A stretch of 64,000 nt of DNA from Pseudomonadota bacterium (GTDB lineage Bacteria > Pseudomonadota > Gammaproteobacteria > Burkholderiales > Burkholderiaceae_C). Numbering within the stretch: the first letter of the stretch is position 1; the number at the start of each line of letters is the position of its first letter. The notes under the pieces are model-generated. The model had not been told where the DNA came from. It did not search any database and worked only from the letters and a program-made list of their open reading frames with translations. Location: the NCBI GenBank assembly GCA_021816585.1, contig JAKAXL010000007.1, positions 29,119 to 93,118 of the forward strand, written 5' to 3'. Positions 37,881-46,944 of the stretch are shown in pieces. A program made the position numbers and the translations under genes.

Positions 37881-39821
37881 GTGCCCCCTCCGTTCACTCT
37901 TCGCGGTTTCGCGCGGCGGCATGCGCGAAGCCTGGCATGCGGGCTCGCGTGGCTGTCGTGCCTGGTCGCGCCGGTCGCGCATGCGCTGGTGCTCGGCCCG
38001 GCACAAGGCGAGCTGTGGCTCGGGCACAGGCTCGAGTTGCGCATTCCCGTCCGCATGGATCCGGGCCTGCCGCTGGTGGCGCAGTGCGTCGACGTCAGGG
38101 TCCTCGATGGCGACACGGCGCTGCCCGCGCACGAGTTGCAGCTGAGCGTGCACGGCCGCGGCGCCGACTCGTTCATCGAGCTGCGCTCGACGCACCCGCT
38201 GCGCGCCGCCTTCGTGCAGTTGACCCTGCGCATGGCTTGCCAGTTCCGCATGCAGCGGCACTACACCTTGCTGGTCGACCCGGCGCCGCTGGCCGCCGCG
38301 GGCGCCGCCGTCGCGCCCGCGGCGGATGCCGCCCCCGCAAGGCAGCCCGGGAAGCACCGCGAGCCGCCGGCCGGCGCACGCGACGGCGCGCGTCGCGCGC
38401 ATGCGTCGCCGCATCGGCGGCAGGCTGTGCATCCGAAGCCGCCGCGACATGCCGCGACCCCGCGGACGCCGCCTGCCGAGGCCGCCGCGCCGACCAGCCG
38501 CCTGCGCCTGGACTGGCTGGCGCGCAGCATCGCGCCGCCGCAGGCGGCCGCGTTCGGCGCCGTCGGCACGGCCGCTCCGGTCGCGGCCGCGTCGTCGAGT
38601 CCGGCGGGGCTGCCGGGCACGCTCGAAGCGCCGCCGCAATCGCAGCAACTGCACCAGCTCGAGCTGCGCCTGGACGCACTGCATGCGCAGTTGCGCGCGC
38701 TGCAGTCGCGGGACGCCGCGCTGCAGGCCCGCCTGCAGGCGCTGCATGGGCGCGACCGTGCCCGCCAGCACGAGGCCGTCGAGCTGCGCGACCGGCCGGC
38801 CCACGCGCGCGGCGCTCCGGCGCTGTGGTGGGGTGGCGCATGGCTGCTGCTCGCCGCGGTGTGCGGATGGCTCGCGGCGGTCCTGTGGAGGGGCCGGCGC
38901 AGGACGGCTGAGACCCCCTGGAAGCGCGACATGCCGGCACCGCTCGCGCTGCCGGGCGCCGCCGAAGCGCCGGCGCCCACCGCCGCCGAAGCGCCGGCGC
39001 CCACCGCCGCCGAAGCGCCGGCACTCGGCGCCGCCACGACCGAGCTCGTCGCGGTGGAGCGCGAACTGTTCCAGCGGCCGCTGTCGCCCCCCGAGCAGTT
39101 GCAGATCGACGAGATGGTCGACCACGGACACCTGGCCGACTTCTTCGTCGGCATCGGCGAGCCCGACAAGGCGATCGACGTCATGCGGCGCGCGCTCGAC
39201 GAGGCCGCGGGCGGCTTCAGCGCCATGCCCTACCTCGCCCTGTTCGAGCTGTACCGGAGCACCGGCCGGCGCGCCGACTACGAGCAGCTCGAGCGTGAAT
39301 GCGGATCCCGCCTGAACCTGCGGGTTCCCCATTGGGACGAAGCCGGCCCGCGGGCGTCGCGCGACCTGCTGGACTATCCGCGTGCGCTGCGGCTGCTGGG
39401 CGAGGCCTGGGGGACTCCGGCCTGCCTGACCGTGATCGAGCGCATGATCGCCGACGATCCGCGCAGGCCGCGCGCCGGCTTCGAGCTCGCCGCCTATCGC
39501 GACCTGCTCGACCTGTACGCGCTGGTGCGCGAGATGCAGCGCCCCGAGTCGGAAGCGGCCGCCGCGCCCGGCCGCGGCGCGCCCGACGCCGCCGTGGAGC
39601 CGGGCCTGGACCTGCAGCTGAACCTGCAGCCGACGACGCACCCGAAGCCGCGGGCGGCCTCGGTGCCCCTTTCGCCCCGGGCGGGAATCCCACCCCTGCG
39701 CTCCGCCTGGAGCGGCAGCCTGCCGCAGGTCCCGGACGACGAGGCGTCGACGCTGCAGCCGCTGGATTTCACCTGGAGCACGCTGCCTGCTCCCCCACCA
39801 CCGGCGCCGGCCGGCCGTTGA
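37881..39821 (+). CDS. FimV/HubP-like polar scaffold protein
   Basis: About 646 residues starting at GTG 37881, with signal peptide SLACGLAWLSCLVAPVAHA. After it comes a FimV-type N-terminal domain (LGPAQGELWLGHRLELRI), then a disordered Pro/Ala/His region, a short coiled coil (LRLDALHAQLRALQSRDA, about residue 255-290), one transmembrane helix (GGAWLLLAAVCGWLAAVLW near 315), a 24-bp coding repeat and a cytoplasmic TPR-like part (FFVGIGEPDKAIDVMRRAL, about 430). FimV proteins organise type IV pili or polar machinery. Start is uncertain: no strong ribosome site; an in-frame GTG at 37828 is possible. Divergent from the crotonase-like gene. Confidence 0.72.
   Translation: MPPPFTLRGFARRHARSLACGLAWLSCLVAPVAHALVLGPAQGELWLGHRLELRIPVRMDPGLPLVAQCVDVRVLDGDTALPAHELQLSVHGRGADSFIELRSTHPLRAAFVQLTLRMACQFRMQRHYTLLVDPAPLAAAGAAVAPAADAAPARQPGKHREPPAGARDGARRAHASPHRRQAVHPKPPRHAATPRTPPAEAAAPTSRLRLDWLARSIAPPQAAAFGAVGTAAPVAAASSSPAGLPGTLEAPPQSQQLHQLELRLDALHAQLRALQSRDAALQARLQALHGRDRARQHEAVELRDRPAHARGAPALWWGGAWLLLAAVCGWLAAVLWRGRRRTAETPWKRDMPAPLALPGAAEAPAPTAAEAPAPTAAEAPALGAATTELVAVERELFQRPLSPPEQLQIDEMVDHGHLADFFVGIGEPDKAIDVMRRALDEAAGGFSAMPYLALFELYRSTGRRADYEQLERECGSRLNLRVPHWDEAGPRASRDLLDYPRALRLLGEAWGTPACLTVIERMIADDPRRPRAGFELAAYRDLLDLYALVREMQRPESEAAAAPGRGAPDAAVEPGLDLQLNLQPTTHPKPRAASVPLSPRAGIPPLRSAWSGSLPQVPDDEASTLQPLDFTWSTLPAPPPPAPAGR
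38961..39022 (+). repeat. 24-bp tandem coding repeat in the FimV-like gene
   Basis: Unit GCCGAAGCGCCGGCGCCCACC plus GCC, two full copies and a partial third, encoding AEAPAPTA twice and then AEAPA. It lies between the transmembrane helix and the TPR-like domain. Confidence 0.85.
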
Positions 39822-39822
39822 G

Positions 39823-39841
39823 GGCGCGCCAGCGGCGCGCC
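39823..39841. terminator. GC inverted repeat between convergent FimV-like gene and cysB
   Basis: GGCGCGCC-AGC-GGCGCGCC directly after the FimV-like stop and before the cysB end. Strong stem, no U tract. Confidence 0.35.
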
Positions 39842-39851
39842 GGCTCACCCG

Positions 39852-40796
39852 TCAGATGGAGAAGTCTCCATGGCCTTCTCCGCGCAGCACCTGTTCCACC
39901 AGTTTGCGCGAAAGCCGCGGCGACAGCAGTTCGGCGAGCACGTACACGAAGCCGCGCTGGTAGACGCCCTGCTTGAACGCGACACGCGTCAGGTTGGGGC
40001 CGAACAGCTGGCCCGCCGCACGCGCATGCAGCAGCGAGTCGCGCTCGGGCTGCAAGGCCATCTCGGCGATCAGACCCACCCCCATGTCGAGCTCGACGTA
40101 GGTCTTCAGCACGTCGGAGTCGATGGCCTCCAGCACGATGTCGGGATGCAGCCCGTGCTGCGCGAAAGCCTGGTCGATGCGGCGGCGTCCCGCGAAACCC
40201 TGGCCGTAGGTGACGATGGGATGGCGCGCCAGATCCTCCAGCGACAGCTCGGCGATGTCGTTCAGCGGATGGTTGCGCGGGGTCACCACCATGTGCTGCC
40301 ACTCGTAGCACGGCAGGCTGATCAACCCGGCGTGGTCGAGCAGGCTCTCGGTGGCCAGCCCGAGGTCGGCACGCTCCTCCAGCACCGCCGTCGCCACCTG
40401 CTCCGGGCTGCCCTGCAGCAGATGCACGCTGACGCGCGGGAAGCGCCTGCGGAACTCGGCGACCACGTGCGGCAGCCGGTAGCGCGCCTGCGTATGGGTG
40501 GCGGCGATGCTCAGCTGGCCGCTGTCCTGCGCGGCGTAGTTCTGGCCGATGCGCTTGAGGTTGCCGACCTCGCGCATGATGATCTCGACGCTGCGCAGCA
40601 CCTCCTCGCCAGGGGCGGTGAGCTTGCGGATGCGCTTGCCGTGGCGGCTGAAGATCTCCACCCCGAGCTCGTCCTCGAGTTCGATGATGGCCTTCGAGAC
40701 CCCGGGCTGCGACGTGAACAGCGCGCGCGCGGCCTCGGTGAGGTTGAAGTTGCGTCGAACGGCTTCCTGCAGGAAGCGGAACTGGTGCAGGTTCAT
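39852..40796 (-). CDS. cysB: CysB-type LysR-family transcriptional regulator
   Basis: 314-residue LysR regulator of sulfur assimilation. The N-terminal winged helix-turn-helix (1-60) has MNLHQFRFLQEAVRRNFNLTEAA and TSQPGVSKAIIELEDELGV, typical of the CysB subgroup rather than general LysR. The effector domain (about 90-300) includes GQLSIAATHTQARYRLP, where Thr-100/Thr-102-like residues bind N-acetylserine or sulfate analogues in CysB, and VTYGQGFAGRRRIDQAF. Start ATG 40796. lptG lies 52 bp upstream on the same strand; its target sulfate-assimilation genes are not in this window. Confidence 0.92.
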   Translation of the reverse strand: MNLHQFRFLQEAVRRNFNLTEAARALFTSQPGVSKAIIELEDELGVEIFSRHGKRIRKLTAPGEEVLRSVEIIMREVGNLKRIGQNYAAQDSGQLSIAATHTQARYRLPHVVAEFRRRFPRVSVHLLQGSPEQVATAVLEERADLGLATESLLDHAGLISLPCYEWQHMVVTPRNHPLNDIAELSLEDLARHPIVTYGQGFAGRRRIDQAFAQHGLHPDIVLEAIDSDVLKTYVELDMGVGLIAEMALQPERDSLLHARAAGQLFGPNLTRVAFKQGVYQRGFVYVLAELLSPRLSRKLVEQVLRGEGHGDFSI

Positions 40797-40848
40797 CGCG
40801 GTCGAATGGCGTGATGGAACGGCCTGGCTGGCGGAACGGCGAGCGGCC

Positions 40849-41940
40849 TCAGTGGCGCTGCACGCGCCACAGGAAGAATCCCAGCGCGGCCCCGCCGTAC
40901 AGCAGGTACGGCAGCGCCGCGGCGAGCCACACCGGCCAGCTGGCGACCAGCCCGAGGCGCGAGGCCAGCGTGTTCATCAGGATGAAGCTGACCCCCAGCA
41001 TGATGCCGGCGAACACCTTCCAGCTGAGCTGCCCCGAGCGCGCGTGCAGGTACGCGAACGGCAGCGCCAGCATCATCATGATGACCCCGCTCAGCGGATA
41101 CAGCAGCTTGCGCCACAGCTCGAGCTGGTCGCGCTTGACCGCCTGACCGTTGGCGCGCAGGTGGTCGATATAGCGCCACAGGTCGAACACCGACATGCTT
41201 TGCGGACTCAGCACCAGGGCGTCGAGCACCGCCGGCGACATCGACGTGGGCCAGTCCAGTTGCGCCAGCCGGGTGCGCTGCACGTCGCCGCCCGGACCCG
41301 ACGGCAGGAGCACCGACTCGACGTCGCGCAGGCGCCAGTCGTCGTGCCCCAGGTAGCTCGCGCTGCGCGCGTCGATGGTGCGCAGCAGGCGCGCCGAGTC
41401 GTCGAGCACGTAGATGTGCACGTTGCGCAGCTCGCCGCTCGCCGCGATGGCGCCGATGTTGATCATCTGGTCGTCGGCGGCGCCTTCGCGGTTGCGCACC
41501 CACAGCCCGGCGTCGGGCGCGCTGCCGTAGCGTCCGCCGGCCTCGCGCGCCTGCAGCGTCGCCTGCAGGCGCTGTGCCGCCGGCGCGGCGAAATCGCCCA
41601 GCACGAACACCAGCGCCGCGCACAGCAGGCCGAAGCCGGCCAGTTGGGCCAGCGCGACCCGCGGACTCAAGCCGGCCATGCGCATGACGGTGAACTCGGA
41701 CGACGCGGCCAGCCCCGCCAGCACGTACACCGCACCGGTGAGCACGGCGATCGGCAGCACCTCGTAGGCGCGCGAGGGCAACTGCAGCGCAACCATCAGC
41801 AGCGTCAGAGCGAAGCCGTGGCCGTTGTCGCTGAGCTGGTTGAGCACGTCCAGAAAGAACAGCAGGCCCAGGAACACCAGCAGCACCAGCGCGGTGGCGC
41901 CGATCAGCTGGCGGAACAGGTAGCGGCGCAGGGTACGCAT
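40849..41940 (-). CDS. lptG: LPS export ABC transporter permease LptG
   Basis: Inner-membrane permease that, with LptF and LptB, extracts LPS and passes it to LptC and the transenvelope bridge. 363 residues, YjgP/YjgQ family: three N-terminal helices (about 13-110), a periplasmic beta-jellyroll region (about 125-270, including MINIGAIAASGELRNVHIYVLDD), and three C-terminal helices with FAYLHARSGQLSWKVFAGIMLG near 310. The ATG at 41940 (MRTLRRYLFRQL) gives the family N-terminus; the ORF-track start adds 17 residues. It follows lptF by 34 bp. Confidence 0.94.
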   Translation of the reverse strand: MRTLRRYLFRQLIGATALVLLVFLGLLFFLDVLNQLSDNGHGFALTLLMVALQLPSRAYEVLPIAVLTGAVYVLAGLAASSEFTVMRMAGLSPRVALAQLAGFGLLCAALVFVLGDFAAPAAQRLQATLQAREAGGRYGSAPDAGLWVRNREGAADDQMINIGAIAASGELRNVHIYVLDDSARLLRTIDARSASYLGHDDWRLRDVESVLLPSGPGGDVQRTRLAQLDWPTSMSPAVLDALVLSPQSMSVFDLWRYIDHLRANGQAVKRDQLELWRKLLYPLSGVIMMMLALPFAYLHARSGQLSWKVFAGIMLGVSFILMNTLASRLGLVASWPVWLAAALPYLLYGGAALGFFLWRVQRH

Positions 41941-41974
41941 GGCGGAACGGGGGCGGGCCGGGTGTCGGTGCGGG

Positions 41975-43090
41975 TCAGGCGGCAGCGGCACGCGCGCGCA
42001 GCGGGCGCGGCAGCAGGCCCTTCGCGTACGACAGCAGCAGCAGTACCAGCAGCGCGCTGCCGTGCAGCAGCAGCAGGCCGCTGCCCAGGTGCAGCGTTCC
42101 GGCCTCGATCCAGTGCTGCGTGGCGTTGAGGAAGTTCAGGTACACCATGTAGACGAGCACCGCGACCACCAGTTGCAGCGCGCGCCCGGCGCGCGGGTTG
42201 GTGGCCGCCAGCGGCACCGCCATCAGCACCAGCAGCAGCGACGACACCGGCACCCCGATGCGCCACGACAGCTCGCCCAGCCAGATCGGGTTGCTCGACA
42301 GCGCCAGCGTCAGCGTGTCGATCTCGCGGCTCGGCGTGTTGGCCAGGCGGGCGGCTCCCGGCAGCACCTGCGCCGCCGGGCTGCTCAGCGCGGCGATGCG
42401 CACGCCCATTTCGCGGAAACCGGTGATCTGGTAGTCGGACTTGCCGGGCGTATGGGAGTAGCGGTGGCCGTCCGACAGCAGCAGGTAGCGCGATCCGTCG
42501 CGATCGCCCAGGGTCGCCGCGCGCGCCAGCGTGATGGTCTCGCGGCCGTCGCTGAGCTCGCGGATGAAGATGTCGTGCGCGAGCCCCTTCGCGTCGGCGC
42601 CCTTGCCGATGAAGAAGACCCGCTTGCCGGACGCCGAGCGCCGGAACTGTCCGGGCGCCGCGCGCGACAGGTCGGAGCGCTGCTCGAAGCGCTGGCGCAG
42701 CGCGCCGTCCTGCCGATTGGCCCACGGCCATGCCACCAGGGTCAGCAGCGCGATCACCGCCAGCACCGGCGCGCTGAAGCGCAGCGCGGCGCGGAAGAAC
42801 TGTCCCGGCGTGGCTCCGGCGCCCGACCAGATCACCATTTCCGAGTCGCGGTGCATGCGCGAGAAGCTCATCAGCACGGCGATGAACAGCGCCAGGCCCA
42901 GGATGAACTGCATGTAGCTCAGGCAGGCCAGTCCGATCAGCAGGAACAGGTCGCGCGGGTTGGCCAGCCCTTCGGTGGCCTGGCCCAGGATGCGGATCAG
43001 CAGCAGGGTCAGCACGACCGAGAACAGGACCGTGAAGGCGGCGCCGAACTGGCGGGCCATCTCGCGGCGCAACGAACTGTCCAGCAGCAT
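41975..43090 (-). CDS. lptF: LPS export ABC transporter permease LptF
   Basis: 371-residue partner permease of LptG. Begins MLLDSSLRREMARQFGAAFTVL, with helices at about 16-36, 50-75 and 95-120, a periplasmic jellyroll domain (about 125-265, with KRVFFIGKGADAKGLAHDIFI), and three C-terminal helices. The LDTLTLALSS-like segment before the last helices and VPLAATNPRAGRALQL are typical of LptF. First gene of the lptF-lptG-cysB run, divergent from pepA across 140 bp, a conserved proteobacterial arrangement. Confidence 0.94.
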   Translation of the reverse strand: MLLDSSLRREMARQFGAAFTVLFSVVLTLLLIRILGQATEGLANPRDLFLLIGLACLSYMQFILGLALFIAVLMSFSRMHRDSEMVIWSGAGATPGQFFRAALRFSAPVLAVIALLTLVAWPWANRQDGALRQRFEQRSDLSRAAPGQFRRSASGKRVFFIGKGADAKGLAHDIFIRELSDGRETITLARAATLGDRDGSRYLLLSDGHRYSHTPGKSDYQITGFREMGVRIAALSSPAAQVLPGAARLANTPSREIDTLTLALSSNPIWLGELSWRIGVPVSSLLLVLMAVPLAATNPRAGRALQLVVAVLVYMVYLNFLNATQHWIEAGTLHLGSGLLLLHGSALLVLLLLSYAKGLLPRPLRARAAAA

Positions 43091-43199
43091 CGGTGTCGGG
43101 GGGGGTGGCGGGAGCGCAACGGGAGTGTCCCGGCGGCCGGCGCGCGGCCCCGGCGCGGTGTCGTGCGCCGGTGGCGAGACACGGGCCTGCGGCCGGTGG

Positions 43200-43205
43200 A
43201 ATAAT
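43200..43205 (+). promoter_or_regulatory. Possible -10 AATAAT for pepA
   Basis: AATAAT in the gap divergent from lptF, 25 bp before the pepA ATG. The -35 region is GC-rich and poor. Confidence 0.35.
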
Positions 43206-43230
43206 GGGCCAAGCCACCTATGGAGCCCTC

Positions 43231-44712
43231 ATGGAATTTAGCATAGCCCCCCTCAAATCCCTGTCCACGCTGCGCACCGACTGCCTCGTCGTGTTCGTGC
43301 AGCAATCGGCCGAAGGGTGCGGCCTCGGCGATGCGCAGGCCGTCGATTCCATCGTCGCGCAAGCGCGCCAGGACGGCGACTTCAGTGGCGCCCTCGGCAG
43401 CGCCCACCTGCGCAGCCGCCCGCAGGGGCTGGCGGCGCGCCGGCTGCTGCTGGTGGGGCTCGGCGCGGCGCCGACCGACGCGCGTGCCTGGGGCAAGGCG
43501 GCGGCGGCCGCGTGCGCCGCGCTGAAGGGGCGCGTCGCGGCACGCGTGCATGTGGCCTGCGCCGACGCGCAACTGGCGCTGGTCGACGCGACGGTGCGCG
43601 CCTTCGGCGATTTCGCCTATGTCTACACGGCCACGCGCAAGCCCGACCCGGAGCCGGCCTGTCGCGTGCAATCGGTGCAGGTGCTGGTGCCGTCGCGCCA
43701 GGCCGCCGCCGCGAAGACCCGCCTGGAGCGCGCCGGCGCGGTGCAGGCCGGCGTCGACCTGTGCCGCAACCTGGCCAACCTGCCCGGCAACCACTGCACG
43801 CCGACCCATCTGGGCAAGGTGGCGCAGGACCTGGCGCGGCGCCACGGGCTGAAGGTCGACGTGCTCGGCCGCGCCGACATCGAGCGCGAGCGCATGGGCG
43901 CGCTGCTGGCGGTGGCGCAGGGTTCGCAGCAGGCGCCGCGCTTCATCGTGCTGCGCTACGAGGGCGGGCCCAAGCGCCAGGCCCCCCACGTGCTGGTGGG
44001 CAAGGGCGTGACCTTCGACAGCGGCGGCATCTCGCTGAAGCCCGGCGCCGAGATGGACGAGATGAAATTCGACATGTCGGGGGCGGCCTCCGTGCTCGGA
44101 GCCTTCGAGGCCGTGGCGCGGCTGCGCCCGGCGATCAACCTGGTCGGACTGATCCCGGCCACCGAGAACCTGCCCAGCGGCACCGCGGTCAAGCCGGGCG
44201 ACGTGGTCACCAGCCGCTCGGGCCAGACCATCGAGATCCTCAACACCGACGCCGAGGGACGGCTGATCCTGTGCGACGCGCTGAACTACGCCGAGCGCTT
44301 CAAGCCGGCCAGCGTGGTCGACGTGGCCACGCTGACCGGCGCCTGCGTGATCGCGCTGGGCCATGTCAACAGCGGGCTGTTCAGCCCCGACGATGCGCTC
44401 GCCGAGGCCCTGCTGGAGGCCGGTCGCCAGGCCCACGACCCGTGCTGGCGCATGCCGCTGGGCGACGAGTACGCCGAGGGCCTGCGCTCGCGCTTCGCCG
44501 ACGTCGCCAACATCGCCGGGCGTGCCGCCGGCAGCGTCACCGCGGCGTGTTTCCTGCAGCGTTTCGCGCAGGAGTACCGCTGGGCGCACCTCGACATCGC
44601 CGGCACGGCCTGGAAGAGCGGAGCGGACAAGGGCGCCACCGGGCGTCCGGTGCCGCTGCTCGTGCACTACCTGCTGGCGCAGCAGCCCTCGGGCGCGCCT
44701 GCGCGCAGCTGA
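43231..44712 (+). CDS. pepA: Leucyl aminopeptidase (M17)
   Basis: Dizinc cytosolic aminopeptidase; E. coli PepA also binds DNA in Xer recombination and carAB control. 493 residues. N-terminal domain with a macro-like fold (1-165), then the catalytic domain with GKGVTFDSGGISLKPG near residue 257-272 (zinc-binding Lys and Asp), MSGAASVLGAF, and the signature NTDAEGRL near 338-345, with VDVATLTGAC after it. Start MEFSIAPLKSLSTLRTD. Followed by holC at 16 bp, the usual pepA-holC order. Confidence 0.96.
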   Translation: MEFSIAPLKSLSTLRTDCLVVFVQQSAEGCGLGDAQAVDSIVAQARQDGDFSGALGSAHLRSRPQGLAARRLLLVGLGAAPTDARAWGKAAAAACAALKGRVAARVHVACADAQLALVDATVRAFGDFAYVYTATRKPDPEPACRVQSVQVLVPSRQAAAAKTRLERAGAVQAGVDLCRNLANLPGNHCTPTHLGKVAQDLARRHGLKVDVLGRADIERERMGALLAVAQGSQQAPRFIVLRYEGGPKRQAPHVLVGKGVTFDSGGISLKPGAEMDEMKFDMSGAASVLGAFEAVARLRPAINLVGLIPATENLPSGTAVKPGDVVTSRSGQTIEILNTDAEGRLILCDALNYAERFKPASVVDVATLTGACVIALGHVNSGLFSPDDALAEALLEAGRQAHDPCWRMPLGDEYAEGLRSRFADVANIAGRAAGSVTAACFLQRFAQEYRWAHLDIAGTAWKSGADKGATGRPVPLLVHYLLAQQPSGAPARS

Positions 44713-44728
44713 GCCCGGTGAGTCCGTC

Positions 44729-45172
44729 GTGAGCCGTGCCTTGCCGCGGGTCGAGTTCCGGGTCGGTCTGGCCGACCCGCTGAGCTACTGCTGCGCGCTG
44801 CTGCGCACGGCCACGGCGAAGGGCGCGCGCGCGCTGGTGTGCGCGCCGCCGCCGCTGATCGACGATCTCGACCAGCGCCTGTGGACCTTCTCGCAACTGG
44901 ACTTTCTCGCGCACTGCAGGCTGGGCGACGCGCAGGAGAAGTACAGCGCGATCGTCTTGTGCGCGGGCGACGACGTGCGCGGGGTGCAGGGGCGCGACTG
45001 CCTGGTCCATCTGGGGCAGCAGATGGTGCAGGGCTGGGACGAGCTGCCGCGGGTGATCGAACTGGTGGGTGCGGACGCGTCCGACACGGCCTCGGCGCGC
45101 CAGCGCTTTCGCATGTATCGCGGCGCAGGTTGCGAGCCGCAGACCCTGGAGTCCGGACATGAGACCCGGTGA
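44729..45172 (+). CDS. holC: DNA polymerase III subunit chi
   Basis: 147-residue clamp-loader accessory protein that binds single-strand-binding protein and joins psi to the gamma complex. GTG start after PepA (VSRALPRVEFRVGLADPLSYCCALLRTA). The HolC pattern of an N-terminal YCCALLRTATAKGARALVCAP, DLDQRLWTFSQLDFLAHC in the middle and MYRGAGCEPQTL at the end is seen. The next ORF overlaps its last 14 bp, so the two are translationally coupled. Confidence 0.9.
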   Translation: MSRALPRVEFRVGLADPLSYCCALLRTATAKGARALVCAPPPLIDDLDQRLWTFSQLDFLAHCRLGDAQEKYSAIVLCAGDDVRGVQGRDCLVHLGQQMVQGWDELPRVIELVGADASDTASARQRFRMYRGAGCEPQTLESGHETR

Positions 45173-45536
45173 ACGCCTGCCGCTGCTGACCGAGATCCTG
45201 GAGGCGCCGTTGCAATCCGGCGCCGAGCCGGGCGGGCGACCCGCGACGGGCGCCGCGGTGCCGCCCGCGGCCGCATCGCCCGTCGCGTCCCCCGTCGCAT
45301 CGCCCGTCGCGTCGCCCGTCGCCGCGTCGCCCGCGGGCGCAGTTCCCATGCAGCCACCCGCGGTATCCGACGAGATGGCGCGCGCCGTGCTGGAACTCGA
45401 ACTCGAGCAGGCCTTGCGCGAAGTGCTCGAGCCGCGCCTGAACCTGCTGCTGCGCGAGACCGCGGCCGAGCTCGCGCGGCGCCTGGGCCCGCGCATGCAC
45501 GAGTGGCTGGACGAACGCGGCATCGTCGACGACTGA
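45159..45536 (+). CDS. Small hypothetical protein coupled to holC, with (SPVA)4 repeat
   Basis: 125 residues. It starts at ATG 45159 inside the end of holC. A short conserved-looking N-terminus (MRPGERLPLLTEILEAP) is followed by a low-complexity Ala/Pro/Val linker with four SPVA repeats (about residues 39-54), and a C-terminal amphipathic helical part (MARAVLELELEQALREVLEP, then LNLLLRETAAELARRLG) rich in Glu, Leu and Arg, able to form a coiled coil. No signal peptide or membrane segment. Similar short proteins are often seen behind holC in Betaproteobacteria as far as I recall, but no function is known to me. It may be a polymerase-associated factor, which is inference from position only. 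Confidence 0.65.
   Translation: MRPGERLPLLTEILEAPLQSGAEPGGRPATGAAVPPAAASPVASPVASPVASPVAASPAGAVPMQPPAVSDEMARAVLELELEQALREVLEPRLNLLLRETAAELARRLGPRMHEWLDERGIVDD
45273..45320 (+). repeat. Four 12-bp repeats encoding SPVA in the holC-linked ORF
   Basis: GCATCGCCCGTC, GCGTCCCCCGTC, GCATCGCCCGTC, GCGTCGCCCGTC. The unit is a multiple of three, so copy-number changes stay in frame. Confidence 0.85.
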
Positions 45537-45706
45537 TCCCCGGGTCGGGCGGCGCGGCCGCCGCGCCGGCATGGCGCCCTGGATGTCCACTTTCGCTGTC
45601 CGGTGTTATCCCCCCAGGGTGTAACAAGGAATGACATCGCGCGTGTAATCGCCGGTCATGGCTCGCCTTGCGTGGCGCAGCCGATCCCCCGTAAAGGAGA
45701 CCCGCG

Positions 45707-46927
45707 ATGCACAGTTGCGAGATGGAGCCCGGGCCGCAGGCCCATGCAGGGCAGCGCCGCCCGAGCGGCGGGCGCAGCACGCGCTGGCGCGTGCTGTTGC
45801 CGCTGCTCGCGCTGGCGCTGAGCCTGGCGCATGGGCGCGCGGCGCATGCCGACACGGTCGTCGTGCGCATCGGCAGCGCCGAGCCGATGAGCGGACCGTT
45901 GGCCGCGGTCGGCCAGGACAATACCAATGCGGTGCGCATGGCCGTCGACGAACTCAACGATCGCGCGCTGCGCATCGGCGGCAGGCGCGTGGTCTGGGTG
46001 CTCGATGCGCAGGACGACCAGGGCGATCCGAAGCAGGCCACGATGGTGGCGCAGAAGTTCGTCGATCAGAAGGTCAACGCCGTGGTCGGCCACGCCACCA
46101 GCGGAAGCACCTCGCCGGCGGCCGCGATCTATGCACGCGCCGCGATCCCGCAGATCACCCCGGCCTCCACCGACAACGCCATCGCGCGGCGCGGCCATGC
46201 GACCTTCTTCCGCATGGTGGCCGACGACGAGTCGCTGGGCGGCGGCCTGGCCCGATACGCGGCACACCGGCTCAAGCTCGGCACGGTGGTGGTGATCGAC
46301 GACCGCACCGCCTACGGCCAGGGCCTGGCCGACGCCTTCGCGCGCGCGGCCCGGGCCCACGGGGTGCGCGTGCTGGCGCGCGAATACACCAGCAACCAGG
46401 CGGCCGATTTCACCGCGGTGCTGACCCGTGCCGATGCGCTGCACCCGGATGCCGTGTTCTACGGCGGCACCTACGCCCAAGGCGGCCCGATGCTGCGCCA
46501 GATGCGCAGGCTCGGGATGAAGGCACGCTACATCGGCGGCGACGGCAGTTGCATGCCGGCGATGGCCGAGCTCGCCGGCGATGCCGTGAACGGCGCGCTG
46601 TGCGCGGAAAGCGGGGTGCCGCTGCACGAGATGCCGCAGGGGCGCGAATGGGCCAGGCGCTACCGCGAACGCTTCGGCGACACGCCGATCCAGGCCTTCT
46701 CGCCCTATGCCTACGACGCGACCATGGTGCTGGCCGCGGCCATGCTCAAGGCCGACTCCACCGATCCGCGCAAGTACCTCGCCTACGTGCGCGACATCGG
46801 CCATGACGGCGTGACCCGGAAGAACATCCGTTTCACCGCGCAGGGCAATCTGGTCGAGCCGATGGTCAGCATCGAGGTCTTCGAAGGCCGCGAGCGCAAG
46901 GTCATCGCGGTGCAGCAGTCCGAATGA
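45707..46927 (+). CDS. Branched-chain amino acid-type periplasmic binding protein (LivK-like), copy 1
   Basis: 406-residue precursor with an N-terminal signal peptide after a basic leader (LLPLLALALSLAHGRAAHA, cleavage near ADTVVV) and a type I periplasmic binding fold. Family cues: IGSAEPMSGPLAAVGQDN at the start of the mature protein, LDAQDDQGDPKQATMVAQKF, VDQKVNAVVGHATSG, and VVVIDDRTAYGQGLADAFARAA. AAAGGAGA upstream supports ATG 45707, although the long basic leader suggests a start at the next ATG (45722) is possible. First of three tandem paralogues; ligand unknown. No LivH, LivM, LivG or LivF gene is nearby. Confidence 0.9.
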   Translation: MHSCEMEPGPQAHAGQRRPSGGRSTRWRVLLPLLALALSLAHGRAAHADTVVVRIGSAEPMSGPLAAVGQDNTNAVRMAVDELNDRALRIGGRRVVWVLDAQDDQGDPKQATMVAQKFVDQKVNAVVGHATSGSTSPAAAIYARAAIPQITPASTDNAIARRGHATFFRMVADDESLGGGLARYAAHRLKLGTVVVIDDRTAYGQGLADAFARAARAHGVRVLAREYTSNQAADFTAVLTRADALHPDAVFYGGTYAQGGPMLRQMRRLGMKARYIGGDGSCMPAMAELAGDAVNGALCAESGVPLHEMPQGREWARRYRERFGDTPIQAFSPYAYDATMVLAAAMLKADSTDPRKYLAYVRDIGHDGVTRKNIRFTAQGNLVEPMVSIEVFEGRERKVIAVQQSE

Positions 46928-46944
46928 ATCGAAGGAGCATCGAC

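Noticed and set aside
45273-45320. CRISPR-like repeat
   Set aside because: The 12-bp units are contiguous with no spacers and code for SPVA; a coding microsatellite. No CRISPR arrays elsewhere.
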